Source: Tritonibacter multivorans (lineage in GTDB: Bacteria; Pseudomonadota; Alphaproteobacteria; Rhodobacterales; Rhodobacteraceae). From it: a DNA stretch of 64,000 nt. The position numbers were made by a program, and so were the translations under genes. The notes under the pieces are model-generated. The model searched no databases and was not told where the DNA came from. It was given only the letters and a program-made list of their open reading frames with translations. The stretch is taken from contig NZ_CYSD01000014.1 of assembly GCF_001458415.1 (NCBI RefSeq), positions 62,001 through 126,000 of the forward strand, read 5' to 3'. Of this stretch, positions 17,516-26,276 are shown piece after piece; the stretch's first letter is position 1; each line of letters opens with the position of its first letter.

Positions 17516-18816
17516 ACGAGAATAACAAGTGGTCCGTTCGCAACTCCATCTTCCTTGGGATGTTTGGCCTTGCGGTTCTTCTGGGGGGCTTTGGCTCTTG
17601 GGCGACGCTGTCGACCATCGCGGGCGCCGTGGTGGCCACCGGCCGGATCGAAGTTGACCGCAACCGTCAGGTTGTCCAGCATCTGGACGGCGGCATTGTG
17701 TCGGAAATCCTGGTGGACGAAGGGGACACGGTCGAAGCAGGCGATGTTCTGCTGAAACTCGATTCCAATGATCTGACCTCGCAGCTGGTGATCGTCGAAG
17801 GTCAGCTGTTTGAAATGATGGCCCGCCGCGCCCGCCTTGAAGCGGAACGCGACAGCCTTGATACCATCACCTATGACGCGGAACTGATCGAAGCCGCCAA
17901 AGGCAGCGCCGATGTGGCCGATCTGATGGAAGGTCAGAAACGCCTGTTTCAGGCCCGTCGCGACTCCATCGCCAAGGAAATCGAACAGTTGCAGAAACGC
18001 GGCGCGCAGATCGACGAACAGATCATTGGCGTGCAGGCGCAGCAGGAATCGACCCGCAAACAACTGGATCTGATCGACGAAGAACTGGCCAATCAGCAGT
18101 CGCTTTTGGACCGCGGGCTGGCGCAGGCCTCTGTGGTGCTGAACCTCAGCCGCACCAAAGCCGACCTCGAAGGCGCGTTGGGCGAATTGATCGCAACCGA
18201 GGCGCAGGCCGAAGGGCGGATCACCGAACTCGATATTGAGGCGCTGAAACTCGACACGGGCCGCCGCGAAGAAGCAATCACCCGTCTGCGTGACCTGCGC
18301 TATCAAGAGGTCGAGCTGGCTGAAAACCGCCGCAGTCTGCGCGACCGTCTGACCCGTCTGGATATCACCGCACCGGTGTCGGGCGTGGTCTATGGCATGA
18401 CCGTGCAGACGCCGCGTTCGGTTATTCGCCCGGCTGATCCGGTGCTGTACCTCGTGCCGCAGGACCGTCCGCTGGTGATTGCCGCGCAGGTGGCGCCGAC
18501 GGACATCGACCAGATCTTTGTCGGACAGGCCGTGTCCCTGCGTCTGCCCGCGCTGGACCAGCGCCAGACGCCGGAGCTTTTTGGCACCGTGACCCTTGTG
18601 TCTGCGGATGCGTTCGAGGACCGCAACACCGGCCTGTCGCATTACCGCGCCGAGGTCGAGATCAACCCCGGTGAACTGGACCGCCTGCCTGCGGGCACCA
18701 CCCTCATTCCCGGCATGCCGGTGGAGAGTTTTATCCGCACCGCAGATCGCACACCGCTGGCCTATCTGGTGCAGCCGCTGACCGATTATTTTGTCAAAGC
18801 CTTCCGCGAAAGCTGA
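17512..18816 (+). CDS. HlyD-family type I secretion periplasmic adaptor
   Basis: This 434-aa membrane-fusion protein would link the ABC exporter to an outer-membrane channel. It has one N-terminal membrane helix (IFLGMFGLAVLLGGFGSWATL, about 12-33), a barrel-sandwich half (RNRQVVQHLDGGIVSEILVDEGD), long coiled-coil hairpin sequence from about 90 to 280, and the C-terminal barrel (ITAPVSGVVYGM). The family motif near the end (AEVEINPGELDRL) is present. Coupled by ATGA to the ABC gene, the pair forms a complete inner-membrane export unit; the substrate is unknown. Confidence 0.92.
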   Translation: MNENNKWSVRNSIFLGMFGLAVLLGGFGSWATLSTIAGAVVATGRIEVDRNRQVVQHLDGGIVSEILVDEGDTVEAGDVLLKLDSNDLTSQLVIVEGQLFEMMARRARLEAERDSLDTITYDAELIEAAKGSADVADLMEGQKRLFQARRDSIAKEIEQLQKRGAQIDEQIIGVQAQQESTRKQLDLIDEELANQQSLLDRGLAQASVVLNLSRTKADLEGALGELIATEAQAEGRITELDIEALKLDTGRREEAITRLRDLRYQEVELAENRRSLRDRLTRLDITAPVSGVVYGMTVQTPRSVIRPADPVLYLVPQDRPLVIAAQVAPTDIDQIFVGQAVSLRLPALDQRQTPELFGTVTLVSADAFEDRNTGLSHYRAEVEINPGELDRLPAGTTLIPGMPVESFIRTADRTPLAYLVQPLTDYFVKAFRES

Positions 18817-18974
18817 GCGTTTTGGCCGGAACAACAGCAGGCGCATCCGGTTTAAGGCCGGGCGCGCGTGCGGGTTGAAAATCGGTCTCTCAGGTGTCGC
18901 ATTTCTTCTTTCAGACGTTAGATTTCCCGGCTAGGGTCCGGGCGAAATCTCATGCCTATCAAGGAGAAGACATC

Positions 18975-19436
18975 ATGAGCGTTGAAGCCAAACTGAAGGA
19001 CCTCGGTCTGACCCTGCCCGACGCCCCGGCACCGGCGGCGAACTATGTGCCTTTTGTGGTCGCGGGCGACCTTGTGCATGTCTCTGGCCAGATCTCGGCC
19101 GATGAAAACGGCCTGATCACCGGCACTCTGGGCGCCGATCTGGACGTTGAGGCAGGCCAGGCTGCGGCCAAACGCTGCGCGCTGTCCCTGCTGGCACAGG
19201 TCAAAGCCGCCTGCGGTGGCGATCTGGACAAGCTGGTGCGCGTTGTGAAGCTGGGCGCTTTTGTGAACTCCACCGCCGACTTCACCCAGCAGCCGCAGGT
19301 CGTCAACGGCGCCTCTGACCTTTTGGTCGAAGTGCTGGGCGACAAGGGCCGCCACGCGCGCTCTGCTGTGGCGTCGCCGTCCCTGCCGTTGGGTGTTGCG
19401 GTCGAAATCGACGGCATCTTCCAAATCGAGGTCTAA
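18975..19436 (+). CDS. RidA family protein
   Basis: A 153-aa member of the RidA/YjgF family. RidA proper hydrolyses reactive enamine/imine intermediates from PLP enzymes; this longer, YjgH-like branch is less well defined. VHVSGQIS, AKRCALSLLAQVKAACG and ARSAVASPSLPLGVAVEIDGIF fit the family, including the arginine (ARSAV) that binds the substrate carboxylate. ATG 18975 is six to nine bases after AAGGAG. It heads a tight plus-strand run: GDPD starts five bases after its stop. Confidence 0.88.
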   Translation: MSVEAKLKDLGLTLPDAPAPAANYVPFVVAGDLVHVSGQISADENGLITGTLGADLDVEAGQAAAKRCALSLLAQVKAACGGDLDKLVRVVKLGAFVNSTADFTQQPQVVNGASDLLVEVLGDKGRHARSAVASPSLPLGVAVEIDGIFQIEV

Positions 19437-19441
19437 TACCA

Positions 19442-20203
19442 ATGCTGCCCCGCATCTTTTGCGACCTGCCGATCACGCATCGCGCCTTCCACGATCTGGA
19501 CGCTGGCCGTCCCGAAAACAGCCGTGCTGCAATTCGCGCTGCGATGGATGCGGGCTATGGTATTGAAATCGATCTGCAATTGTCGGCGGACGGGCAGGCG
19601 ATGGTCTTTCATGACTATGCGCTCGACCGCCTGACAGATGAAACGGGCGCGGTGCGTCAGCGCAGCGCGGCTGAGCTGTCGGCCATCGCGCTCAAGGGCG
19701 GTGACGGCGAGGGCATTCCGACCCTGACCGAAGTTCTGGCGCTGGTCGCAGGCCGCGTGCCTTTGCTGATTGAACTGAAGGATCAGGACGGTGCAATGGG
19801 CACCGATATTGGCGCGCTCGAGGCTGCGACTGTGGCCGCGCTTCAGGGCTATGGGGGCGATGTCGCGCTGATGTCCTTCAACCCGCATTCCGTGGCTAAA
19901 CTGGCCGAACTCGCGCCGGAAATCCCGCGCGGCCTCACCACCAGTTCCTACGATCCGGCGCAGTGGCCGCTGTCTGAAACGCTGTGCAACACGCTGCGCG
20001 AGATCCCGGATTTTGACCGCACGCGGGCGCAGTTCATCAGCCATGAACGCGCCGATGCCGCCCGTCCCCGTGTGCAAGAGCTGCGCGCCGCGGGCGTTCC
20101 GATCCTGTCCTGGACGATCCGCTCTCAGGCAGAAGAGGCCGAAGTGCGCAAACATGTGGACAATATCACCTTTGAGGGCTACCCGGCGCCGCTTCCCGCT
20201 TGA
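19442..20203 (+). CDS. Glycerophosphodiester phosphodiesterase family protein
   Basis: A 253-aa GDPD TIM-barrel enzyme that would cleave glycerophosphodiesters to sn-glycerol 3-phosphate and an alcohol. The catalytic and metal-binding motifs are visible: HRAFHDLDAGRPENS with the general acid/base His, EIDLQLSADGQAMVFHD with Glu/Asp ligands and the second catalytic His, and ELKDQ. There is no signal peptide, so it is cytoplasmic (UgpQ-like). It lies five bases after the RidA gene and shortly before a FemAB-like gene, suggesting one operon. Confidence 0.9.
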   Translation: MLPRIFCDLPITHRAFHDLDAGRPENSRAAIRAAMDAGYGIEIDLQLSADGQAMVFHDYALDRLTDETGAVRQRSAAELSAIALKGGDGEGIPTLTEVLALVAGRVPLLIELKDQDGAMGTDIGALEAATVAALQGYGGDVALMSFNPHSVAKLAELAPEIPRGLTTSSYDPAQWPLSETLCNTLREIPDFDRTRAQFISHERADAARPRVQELRAAGVPILSWTIRSQAEEAEVRKHVDNITFEGYPAPLPA

Positions 20204-20262
20204 TCCCAGACGCTTTGCCCCCAGATAGTTGCCAAAGGCACGACACGAACCGGGAGCAACCG

Positions 20263-21459
20263 ATGGACGGCAGGGAACAGGCACAGATCGAGGTTCAGGT
20301 TCTGGGGTCTCTGCGGCAGATCGCGGCCGCGGACTGGGACGCCTGCGCCTGTCCCGAGGCCGAAGATGGCACCCGCCCCAATGACCCGTTCACCACGCAT
20401 CGCTTCCTGCTGGCGCTGGAGGACTCGGGCTCTGTCGGCACCGGCACCGGCTGGCAGCCGCAGTATCTGACGGCCTATGCAGACGGGCAGCTGATTGCCT
20501 GCGCGCCGCTTTATGCCAAGGGGCACAGCCAGGGCGAATATATTTTCGATTTCAACTGGGCCCATGCCTACGAACAGGCGGGTGGGCGCTATTATCCAAA
20601 ACTACAGATCGCTGTGCCTTTTACCCCCGCCACGGGGCGGCGGTTTCTGGTGCGTCCGGGCTATGAGGGCATGGGCCATTCCGCCCTGGTGCAGGGCGCG
20701 GTGCAATTTGCCGAAAACAACAGCCTGTCGTCGCTGCACATCACCTTCTGTTCCGAGGTCGAGGCCGAGGTGGGCCGCGACATGGGCCTGATGCACCGGG
20801 CCAGTCAGCAGTTTCATTGGCTGAACGACGCCTACGGCAGCTTTGACGATTTCCTTGCGGCGCTGTCGTCGCGCAAACGCAAGAACATCCGCAAAGAACG
20901 CGCGCAGGCGCAGGGGTTTGGCGGTGACATTCGCACCTACTCGGGCGCGGACCTGCGCCCCGAACATTGGGATGCGTTTTGGGACTTCTACCAAGACACC
21001 GGCAGCCGCAAATGGGGCACGCCTTATCTGACCCGCAGATTTTTCGATATCGCGCAGGACGTTCTGGCCGACGACATGGCGCTGGTCTTGGCCGAACGCG
21101 ATGGCGTGCCGGTGGCAGGCGCGCTGAACTTCATTGGGCGTGACACCCTATATGGCCGCTACTGGGGCTGCACCGAACATCACCCCTGCCTGCATTTCGA
21201 GCTGTGCTATTATCAGGCCATTGACCTGGCCATTCAGATGGGGCTCGGGCGGGTCGAGGCCGGGGCGCAGGGCGAACACAAGCTGGCCCGCGGATACCTG
21301 CCGACCCAGACCCACAGCCTGCATTGGGTGGCGGATCCGGGCTTTGCCCGTGCTATTGAAGACTACCTGCAGGCCGAACGCGCCGCCGTGGACGAGGAGA
21401 TCGAAATCCTCACTGACTATGGTCCTTTCCGCAACGCGCAACAGGAGGAGCAAGATTGA
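20263..21459 (+). CDS. FemAB-like GNAT-fold acyltransferase (COG3146/PF04339 type)
   Basis: A 398-aa cytoplasmic protein with the double-GNAT fold of the 'peptidogalycan biosynthesis' family. Recognisable blocks are [37 protein letters not shown], and [27 protein letters not shown] followed by [19 protein letters not shown]. These are near-invariant in the family, but its biochemical reaction is not established. I start at ATG 20263, behind CGGGAG. The gene is translationally coupled downstream: its TGA overlaps the TTG start of the pterin dehydratase gene. Confidence 0.85.
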   Translation: MDGREQAQIEVQVLGSLRQIAAADWDACACPEAEDGTRPNDPFTTHRFLLALEDSGSVGTGTGWQPQYLTAYADGQLIACAPLYAKGHSQGEYIFDFNWAHAYEQAGGRYYPKLQIAVPFTPATGRRFLVRPGYEGMGHSALVQGAVQFAENNSLSSLHITFCSEVEAEVGRDMGLMHRASQQFHWLNDAYGSFDDFLAALSSRKRKNIRKERAQAQGFGGDIRTYSGADLRPEHWDAFWDFYQDTGSRKWGTPYLTRRFFDIAQDVLADDMALVLAERDGVPVAGALNFIGRDTLYGRYWGCTEHHPCLHFELCYYQAIDLAIQMGLGRVEAGAQGEHKLARGYLPTQTHSLHWVADPGFARAIEDYLQAERAAVDEEIEILTDYGPFRNAQQEEQD

Positions 21460-21749
21460 CCGAGAAACTCTCTGAAGAAACCCGCGGCCCCCTGCTTGCG
21501 CCGCTGTTTGACACCGGCTGGGCCATGGTCGAGGGCCGCGATTCCATCCGTAAGGAATTCAAATTCAAGAGCTTTGTGGAGGCCTTTGGCTTTATGACCC
21601 AAGCCGCCATCTGGGCCGAGAAATGGAACCACCACCCGGAATGGAGCAATGTCTACAACCGCGTGGTGGTGGAACTGACCACCCATGATGTGGACGGGCT
21701 CAGCGCGCTGGATGCGAAACTGGCCCGCAAGATGGACAGCCTGATCTAA
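21456..21749 (+). CDS. phhB: 4a-hydroxytetrahydrobiopterin dehydratase
   Basis: It recycles the pterin cofactor by dehydrating 4a-hydroxytetrahydrobiopterin, usually for aromatic amino-acid hydroxylases. The 97-aa size and the motif [14 protein letters not shown], followed by [13 protein letters not shown], are diagnostic and carry the active-site histidines. The start is TTG 21456, four bases before the upstream stop and six bases after AGGAGGAG. No phenylalanine hydroxylase is in the window; the protein may serve another pterin role. Confidence 0.92.
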   Translation: MTEKLSEETRGPLLAPLFDTGWAMVEGRDSIRKEFKFKSFVEAFGFMTQAAIWAEKWNHHPEWSNVYNRVVVELTTHDVDGLSALDAKLARKMDSLI

Positions 21750-21753
21750 GCGT

Positions 21754-22329
21754 TCAGCCGATGGCCACACGGCGGCTCAACCGTCCGGCGGCGGCGCACA
21801 GCAGGCTCAGCAACAGACAGCCCATGGCGGCGGTGATGAAGGCGAACTTCAGGCTGGCAAACCCCGAATAGGGCAGGGCCAGCCAATCGGCGAATCCGTC
21901 CGGGTCAGCCAGCATCACAAACGACCAGCCGTTCTCGATCGCGTCACAGATCGCGCCCATCACGGCACAAAGCCCCGCCGTCAGCCCCAGCCAGCGCCCC
22001 CAGCTGCCGTCGCGCGATGCGCGCGCAACCAGCGTGCAGAAAAACAGCCCCATGCAGGCAATCGCCAGAATGAAGCCAAAGTCGATCAGCTGCGTGGTGC
22101 GATAGACATCCAGCGTGCCCAGATCGCTCATATGGGCGTAGAACCCTTTGATCGCCGCGCCATCAAAAGTCGTCTGCCCGGTGGCGTAATCGACCGGGTG
22201 GTTTGATGCGGCATAGCTGGCGTCGAGGCGCGCTTTGATCCAGTTGAAACCGACAAACGTCGCAATCGCCGCGCCAATATGAACAAGCAGCGGCAGCGCA
22301 GCGATGCTGCGGAAAATTTGATAAGCCAT
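21754..22329 (-). CDS. Four-helix membrane protein of unknown function
   Basis: A 191-aa protein with about four hydrophobic helices (near 8-28, 82-102, 112-130 and 155-178) and a 50-residue non-membrane loop after the first. I do not recognise the family. The start ATG at 22329 lies in an A/T-richer spacer after the CHAD gene. It converges on phhB with a four-base gap. It has no charged pattern suggesting a channel or transporter. Confidence 0.6.
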   Translation of the reverse strand: MAYQIFRSIAALPLLVHIGAAIATFVGFNWIKARLDASYAASNHPVDYATGQTTFDGAAIKGFYAHMSDLGTLDVYRTTQLIDFGFILAIACMGLFFCTLVARASRDGSWGRWLGLTAGLCAVMGAICDAIENGWSFVMLADPDGFADWLALPYSGFASLKFAFITAAMGCLLLSLLCAAAGRLSRRVAIG

Positions 22330-22389
22330 AAATCACTCCGTAAAAATTACTCAGAGTGTAGGAAGGCTCCCGGCGTAAAATCCAGTGAA

Positions 22390-23262
22390 TTAATAGGGCG
22401 GTAGCGCAATTGTTGCACGCCACAGCTTTTGCAGCCGTTTGCTGTCCAATCCGACGCCGGCTTCTTTGGCTTTGATCAGCTCTCCGGCGATGTGACGTTC
22501 GGCTGCCGCCGTGTCATCCATCTCTGCGACCAGCGCCTCTAATGTGGCCCGCACCGCTGATGCATCGCGCGCCGCCATCATCGAATCCATCAGCTTTTTC
22601 AACTGCTTCAAAAACGCCTTGGTCTTTTTGTTGGCAAACAAGGTCTGGCTGAATTCCGCTGTCGCCCGCAGTTTGCGCAGGCTTTTGCGGAAGCTGTCGC
22701 GGCTTTGTGGATCCAGCCGTTTCAGGGTCTCCCCATGCCGAATGGCCTGATCCAGACGCAACTCCATGACCTCGTGACACAGGGTCTCCAGTCGGGCTGT
22801 ATCGCCGGTCACCGGTTTCCAGAACGCCTCATCCGTCATCTCTGTCGCAGCGGCCAGCAGGGCCGCGACCCGGTCACCTTGCAACAGCGCCAGCAGCGAT
22901 GTGCGCGCGCGCTCTGTTGCGGCAAGCACCCGTTCTTCCAGCGCCGCAAGCGCGGCGTTGTTGGGCAGCGCCACCCGCGCGGGCGTCAGCGTATCCTGCG
23001 ACAGCAGAAACAGATCGCGCAGCCGGGTGACCTCGGCCGCCAGCCAGCGGGCCTCTTCCAGCAGGGCTTTATTGTGCTCCACCGGCAACAGCGGGCGGAA
23101 CAGGGTCAGTCCGGACCGCAACCGCCGCAGCGCCACCCGCAGTGCCTGCGCGCTGTCAAACCCGTCTTCGCGCGCCACAAAGGCGCAGGCAGAATTGATC
23201 TCTTCCATCACATCGGCCATTACTTTGGCCGGATGGGTCGCAGGGCTGTGCGTGTCGGTCAT
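22390..23262 (-). CDS. CHAD domain protein lacking the usual histidines
   Basis: A 290-aa all-helical protein of the CHAD family, which elsewhere binds polyphosphate through conserved histidines and basic helices. The repeat cores RVALRRLRSGLTLFRP (about 42-57) and FRKSLRKLRATAEF (about 190-203) mark the two halves. In the family each core is usually preceded by a conserved His (vHxxRVa.RRLRS; lHxlRk..k.LR); here those positions read Gln and Ser. The basic helices remain, so polyanion binding may persist. It is cytoplasmic. Its neighbours (membrane protein, peroxiredoxin) give no clear functional link. Confidence 0.8.
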   Translation of the reverse strand: MTDTHSPATHPAKVMADVMEEINSACAFVAREDGFDSAQALRVALRRLRSGLTLFRPLLPVEHNKALLEEARWLAAEVTRLRDLFLLSQDTLTPARVALPNNAALAALEERVLAATERARTSLLALLQGDRVAALLAAATEMTDEAFWKPVTGDTARLETLCHEVMELRLDQAIRHGETLKRLDPQSRDSFRKSLRKLRATAEFSQTLFANKKTKAFLKQLKKLMDSMMAARDASAVRATLEALVAEMDDTAAAERHIAGELIKAKEAGVGLDSKRLQKLWRATIALPPY

Positions 23263-23330
23263 CGTCTTGGGGTCTTTAATAAGGACTGAAACTGCTTAGG
23301 GTCGAAAGGCCCGAAGGCCTTTCGCGCGGA

Positions 23331-23816
23331 TTACATCGCATCCAGCAAGGCTTCGCCAGCGGACAGTTCGCAGGTGCCCGGACTTTCTTCGAGGTGCAGG
23401 ATTTTTACCTCACCTTGGTCCACCAGCATGGCGTAACGACGCGAGCGCGCCAGAAGACCCGCAGGCGGTGCGCTAAATTCCAGCCCCAGCGCGGCGGTCA
23501 GCTGGCTTTCAGAATCACCCAGCATGGTGATGCCTGCCGCCGTGGCGCCGGTGGCCTCGCCCCAGGCGGCCATCACAAAGGGGTCGTTCACGGACACGCA
23601 GATGATTTCATCCACGCCTTTGGCATCAAACTGCGCCTTGGTGCGCACAAAGCTCGGCACATGGGCCGAGGAACAGGTCGGCGTAAACGCACCCGGCACC
23701 GCAAAGATCACCACTTTGCGGCCTTTCACGCGTTCGGCCAGCGGCACCGCAGCGGGGCCCTCAGCGGTCATTTCAATCAGGGTGGCGTCAGGCAGGGTGT
23801 CACCAACGGAAATCAT
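23331..23816 (-). CDS. Peroxiredoxin, Prx5/AhpE-like glutaredoxin-dependent type
   Basis: A 161-aa cytoplasmic peroxidase that reduces H2O2 and organic hydroperoxides. The peroxidatic site PGAFTPTCSSAHVP contains C48 and the activating T45. The following SVNDPFVMAAWG and the short length place it in the Prx5 group, usually reduced by glutaredoxin or glutathione. ATG 23816 precedes by 99 bases a divergent flavoprotein reductase gene, a possible redox pairing that is only positional. Confidence 0.93.
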   Translation of the reverse strand: MISVGDTLPDATLIEMTAEGPAAVPLAERVKGRKVVIFAVPGAFTPTCSSAHVPSFVRTKAQFDAKGVDEIICVSVNDPFVMAAWGEATGATAAGITMLGDSESQLTAALGLEFSAPPAGLLARSRRYAMLVDQGEVKILHLEESPGTCELSAGEALLDAM

Positions 23817-23915
23817 GGGCGCGGTCCTTTTCAGGTGATTGGTTTTACAGGGGCCAAGGTGCTATAGGCTCCGAACCAGAGGTTAGAAGAACTGCATCAG
23901 GAGGCAAGGGGCGAG

Positions 23916-25127
23916 ATGAGCCATTTCGTAGTGATCGGCGCAGGCCAGGCCGGGGCGTCGCTTGTGGCAAAGCTGCGCAAGGACGGGTTCGAGGGCGACA
24001 TCACCCTGATCGGCGGCGAAACGGTGCCGCCCTATCAGCGTCCGCCCCTGTCCAAGGCCTATCTGCTGGGCGAAATGGAGAAGGAGCGCCTGTTCCTGCG
24101 TCCCGAAAGCTTCTACGCGGATCAGGACATCACCCTACGCATGGGCACTTGGGTCAACGGCATTGATGCCGAGGCCAAGACGATCCAGATCGGAGAGGAA
24201 GACATTGCCTACGACCAGCTCGCGCTGACCACCGGGTCGGTGCCGCGTCGTCTGCCCGCGGCGATTGGCGGCGATCTGGAGGGGGTCTTTGTGGTGCGCG
24301 ATCTGGCGGATGTGGACGCCATGGCCCCTGCCGTGCAGCCCGGCGCCCGCGTGCTGATTGTTGGTGGTGGTTATATCGGGCTGGAGGCCGCAGCCGTCTG
24401 CGCCAAGCTTGGTCTGGATGTGACGCTGGTGGAAATGGCCGATCGGATCCTGCAGCGCGTCGCCGCGCCCGAGACCTCGGATTACTTCCGCGCCCTGCAC
24501 ACGGGCCATGGTGTGAACATTCTCGAAGGCACCGGGCTGGATCACCTGACCGGTGCGGATGGCAAAGTCACCAGTGCCACCCTGACCGATGGGGCAGAGC
24601 TGGCGGTGGATTTTGTCGTTGTTGGCGTCGGCATTGAACCCGCCACTGACTTGGCCGAATTGGCCGGGCTGGATCTGGACAATGGCATCAAGGTCGACGC
24701 GCAGGGGCGCACCTCGGATGCCAGCATCTGGGCCGCAGGCGACTGCGCCTCTTTTCCGCATCAGGGCCGCCGCATCCGTCTGGAATCTGTGCCCAACGCC
24801 ATCGATCAGGCCGAAGTGGTCGCCCAGAACATGATGGGCGCGGCACAGGACTACTCCGCGCAGCCGTGGTTCTGGTCCGATCAGTATGACGTGAAACTGC
24901 AGATCGCGGGGCTCAACACTGGCTACGATACCGTTGTCACCCGCGCAGGCGAGGGCGCGACGACATCCTTCTGGTATTACGCAGGCGACCAGCTTCTGGC
25001 GGTGGATGCGATGAACGATCCGCGCGCCTATATGGTGGCCAAACGGCTGATTGATGCCGGCAAAACCGCCGATAAGTCCGTGGTCGCCGACGCCAGCGCC
25101 GACCTCAAACCGCTGCTGCGCGCATGA
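23916..25127 (+). CDS. FAD-dependent NAD(P)H:ferredoxin reductase
   Basis: A 403-aa two-dinucleotide-fold flavoprotein of the rhodocoxin/putidaredoxin-reductase type, which passes electrons from NAD(P)H to a [2Fe-2S] ferredoxin and on to an oxygenase or P450. The FAD-binding motif GAGQAGASL (residues 8-16) opens the protein. A second GGGYIGLEAAA (about 151-161) binds NAD(P)H, and the FAD-closing motif ASIWAAGDCAS follows. PPYQRPPLSKAYL is characteristic. No ferredoxin or oxygenase is next to it. It overlaps rsmD by four bases (ATGA). Confidence 0.9.
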   Translation: MSHFVVIGAGQAGASLVAKLRKDGFEGDITLIGGETVPPYQRPPLSKAYLLGEMEKERLFLRPESFYADQDITLRMGTWVNGIDAEAKTIQIGEEDIAYDQLALTTGSVPRRLPAAIGGDLEGVFVVRDLADVDAMAPAVQPGARVLIVGGGYIGLEAAAVCAKLGLDVTLVEMADRILQRVAAPETSDYFRALHTGHGVNILEGTGLDHLTGADGKVTSATLTDGAELAVDFVVVGVGIEPATDLAELAGLDLDNGIKVDAQGRTSDASIWAAGDCASFPHQGRRIRLESVPNAIDQAEVVAQNMMGAAQDYSAQPWFWSDQYDVKLQIAGLNTGYDTVVTRAGEGATTSFWYYAGDQLLAVDAMNDPRAYMVAKRLIDAGKTADKSVVADASADLKPLLRA

Positions 25128-25681
25128 GGATCATCGCAGGTGATTTCCGCGGCCGCGCGCTGACCGCGGTGGGCAAAGGCGATGCAGGCGCGCATCTGCG
25201 CCCGACCACCGACCGGGTGCGCGAAAGCCTTTTTAATGTGCTCATGCACACCGGCGCCATTCCGGGTGCACGGGTTCTGGATCTGTTTGCAGGCACCGGC
25301 GCGCTCGGACTCGAGGCCCTGTCGCGCGGGGCAGAACACGTCACCTTCGTGGATGACGGGCGCATCGCGCAGGGCCTTATCTCCAAGAACATCGACCTGC
25401 TGCGCACCCGCGATCAGACCCGCCTGATCCGCCGCAACGCGCTGAAACTGGGCCAGAACCCGGACGCACCCTTTGACGTGATTTTCCTCGACCCGCCCTA
25501 TGGCAAAGGTCTGGGGGAAAAAGCCCTCGCAGTCGCAGGCGACGGCGGCTGGATCGCCCCCGGCGCGCTGCTGATCTGGGAAGAAAGCGCGCCACAAAAC
25601 TGCCCCGCAGGATACACTCCGGAAAGCAGCCGCAAATACGGCGACACCCATATCACCCTGATGTGGGCGGAGGAGGGCTAG
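25124..25681 (+). CDS. rsmD: 16S rRNA (guanine966-N2)-methyltransferase
   Basis: RsmD methylates G966 of 16S rRNA in the assembled small subunit. The 185-aa protein carries RGRALT near the N-terminus, RPTTDRVRESLFN, the SAM motif LDLFAGTGALGLEALSRGA and the catalytic DPPYGKG. It begins within the stop of the upstream reductase gene (ATGA), so translation is coupled. Confidence 0.95.
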   Translation: MRIIAGDFRGRALTAVGKGDAGAHLRPTTDRVRESLFNVLMHTGAIPGARVLDLFAGTGALGLEALSRGAEHVTFVDDGRIAQGLISKNIDLLRTRDQTRLIRRNALKLGQNPDAPFDVIFLDPPYGKGLGEKALAVAGDGGWIAPGALLIWEESAPQNCPAGYTPESSRKYGDTHITLMWAEEG

Positions 25682-25825
25682 GTCCGCATCTGTTGCATCT
25701 TTGCCAACAAAAGAATGCGAACGTCGCCTGCGATTGTAACCTATTGAGCCTTCGGTGATTTTGGCTAGCTTGGCGCGGCGGTTTTCCGCTTATGACCACA
25801 GACATTTCATCGAAGGCAATTTCAA

Positions 25826-26146
25826 ATGAAAAAGACCATCGCGCTCACCTTGGCATCCGTTCTTGGCCTGTCGGCCTGTGTCTCCCCCGAAGTGGTGACA
25901 CGGACCAATGCAGGTGACCGTAACCTCAGCTGCGCCGAGATCGAACATCAGCTGCACCAGTTGGACGAAATCCGCGCCGAGGCCCAAAAAGGCCGCTCTG
26001 TTTCCGGCACCAATGTCGCAGCAGCCATCCTGTTCTGGCCTGCGGTGATCGGCAACCACGCCAATGCCACGCAGGCGCTGGAAGCGGCCAATGAACGCAA
26101 CGAAGTGCTGGTCAAACTGGCATCTGAAAAGCGCTGCAAAATCTAA
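25826..26146 (+). CDS. Small predicted lipoprotein of unknown function
   Basis: A 106-aa protein with a lipoprotein leader (lipobox LSAC, Cys18). The mature part has one hydrophobic stretch (VAAAILFWPAVIGNHA) between helical segments and a second cysteine at position 31 plus one near the C-terminus (KRCKI). I do not recognise a named family. A clear terminator follows 38 bases after the stop, supporting an independent transcript. Confidence 0.7.
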   Translation: MKKTIALTLASVLGLSACVSPEVVTRTNAGDRNLSCAEIEHQLHQLDEIRAEAQKGRSVSGTNVAAAILFWPAVIGNHANATQALEAANERNEVLVKLASEKRCKI

Positions 26147-26183
26147 GCTGTTCAAAGAACGCCACAACACAGCCAGAACAAAG

Positions 26184-26210
26184 AAAGCCAGGGCGTCGCG
26201 CTCTGGCTTT
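26184..26210 (+). terminator. Intrinsic terminator after the small lipoprotein gene
   Basis: AAAGCCAG and CTGGCTTT pair across an 11-base loop and are followed by CATCTTTTTG. The same stem could also end the minus-strand map transcript weakly. Confidence 0.75.
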
Positions 26211-26230
26211 CATCTTTTTGCAAATATCCC

Positions 26231-26265
26231 GGGGTGAATGGCCGCAGGCCAGAGGGGCAGAGCCC
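26231..26265. repeat. GGGGTGAATGGCCGC dispersed repeat, copy 1
   Basis: A 35-bp element beginning GGGGTGAATGGCCGCAGG, containing the palindrome GGCCGCAGGCC and ending in AGCCC. A second copy with one difference in 35 bases lies at 27947-27981. Both are intergenic, one at the 3' end of map and one between sfsA and the CinA-like gene. Confidence 0.75.
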
Positions 26266-26276
26266 CTCTAAAACCC

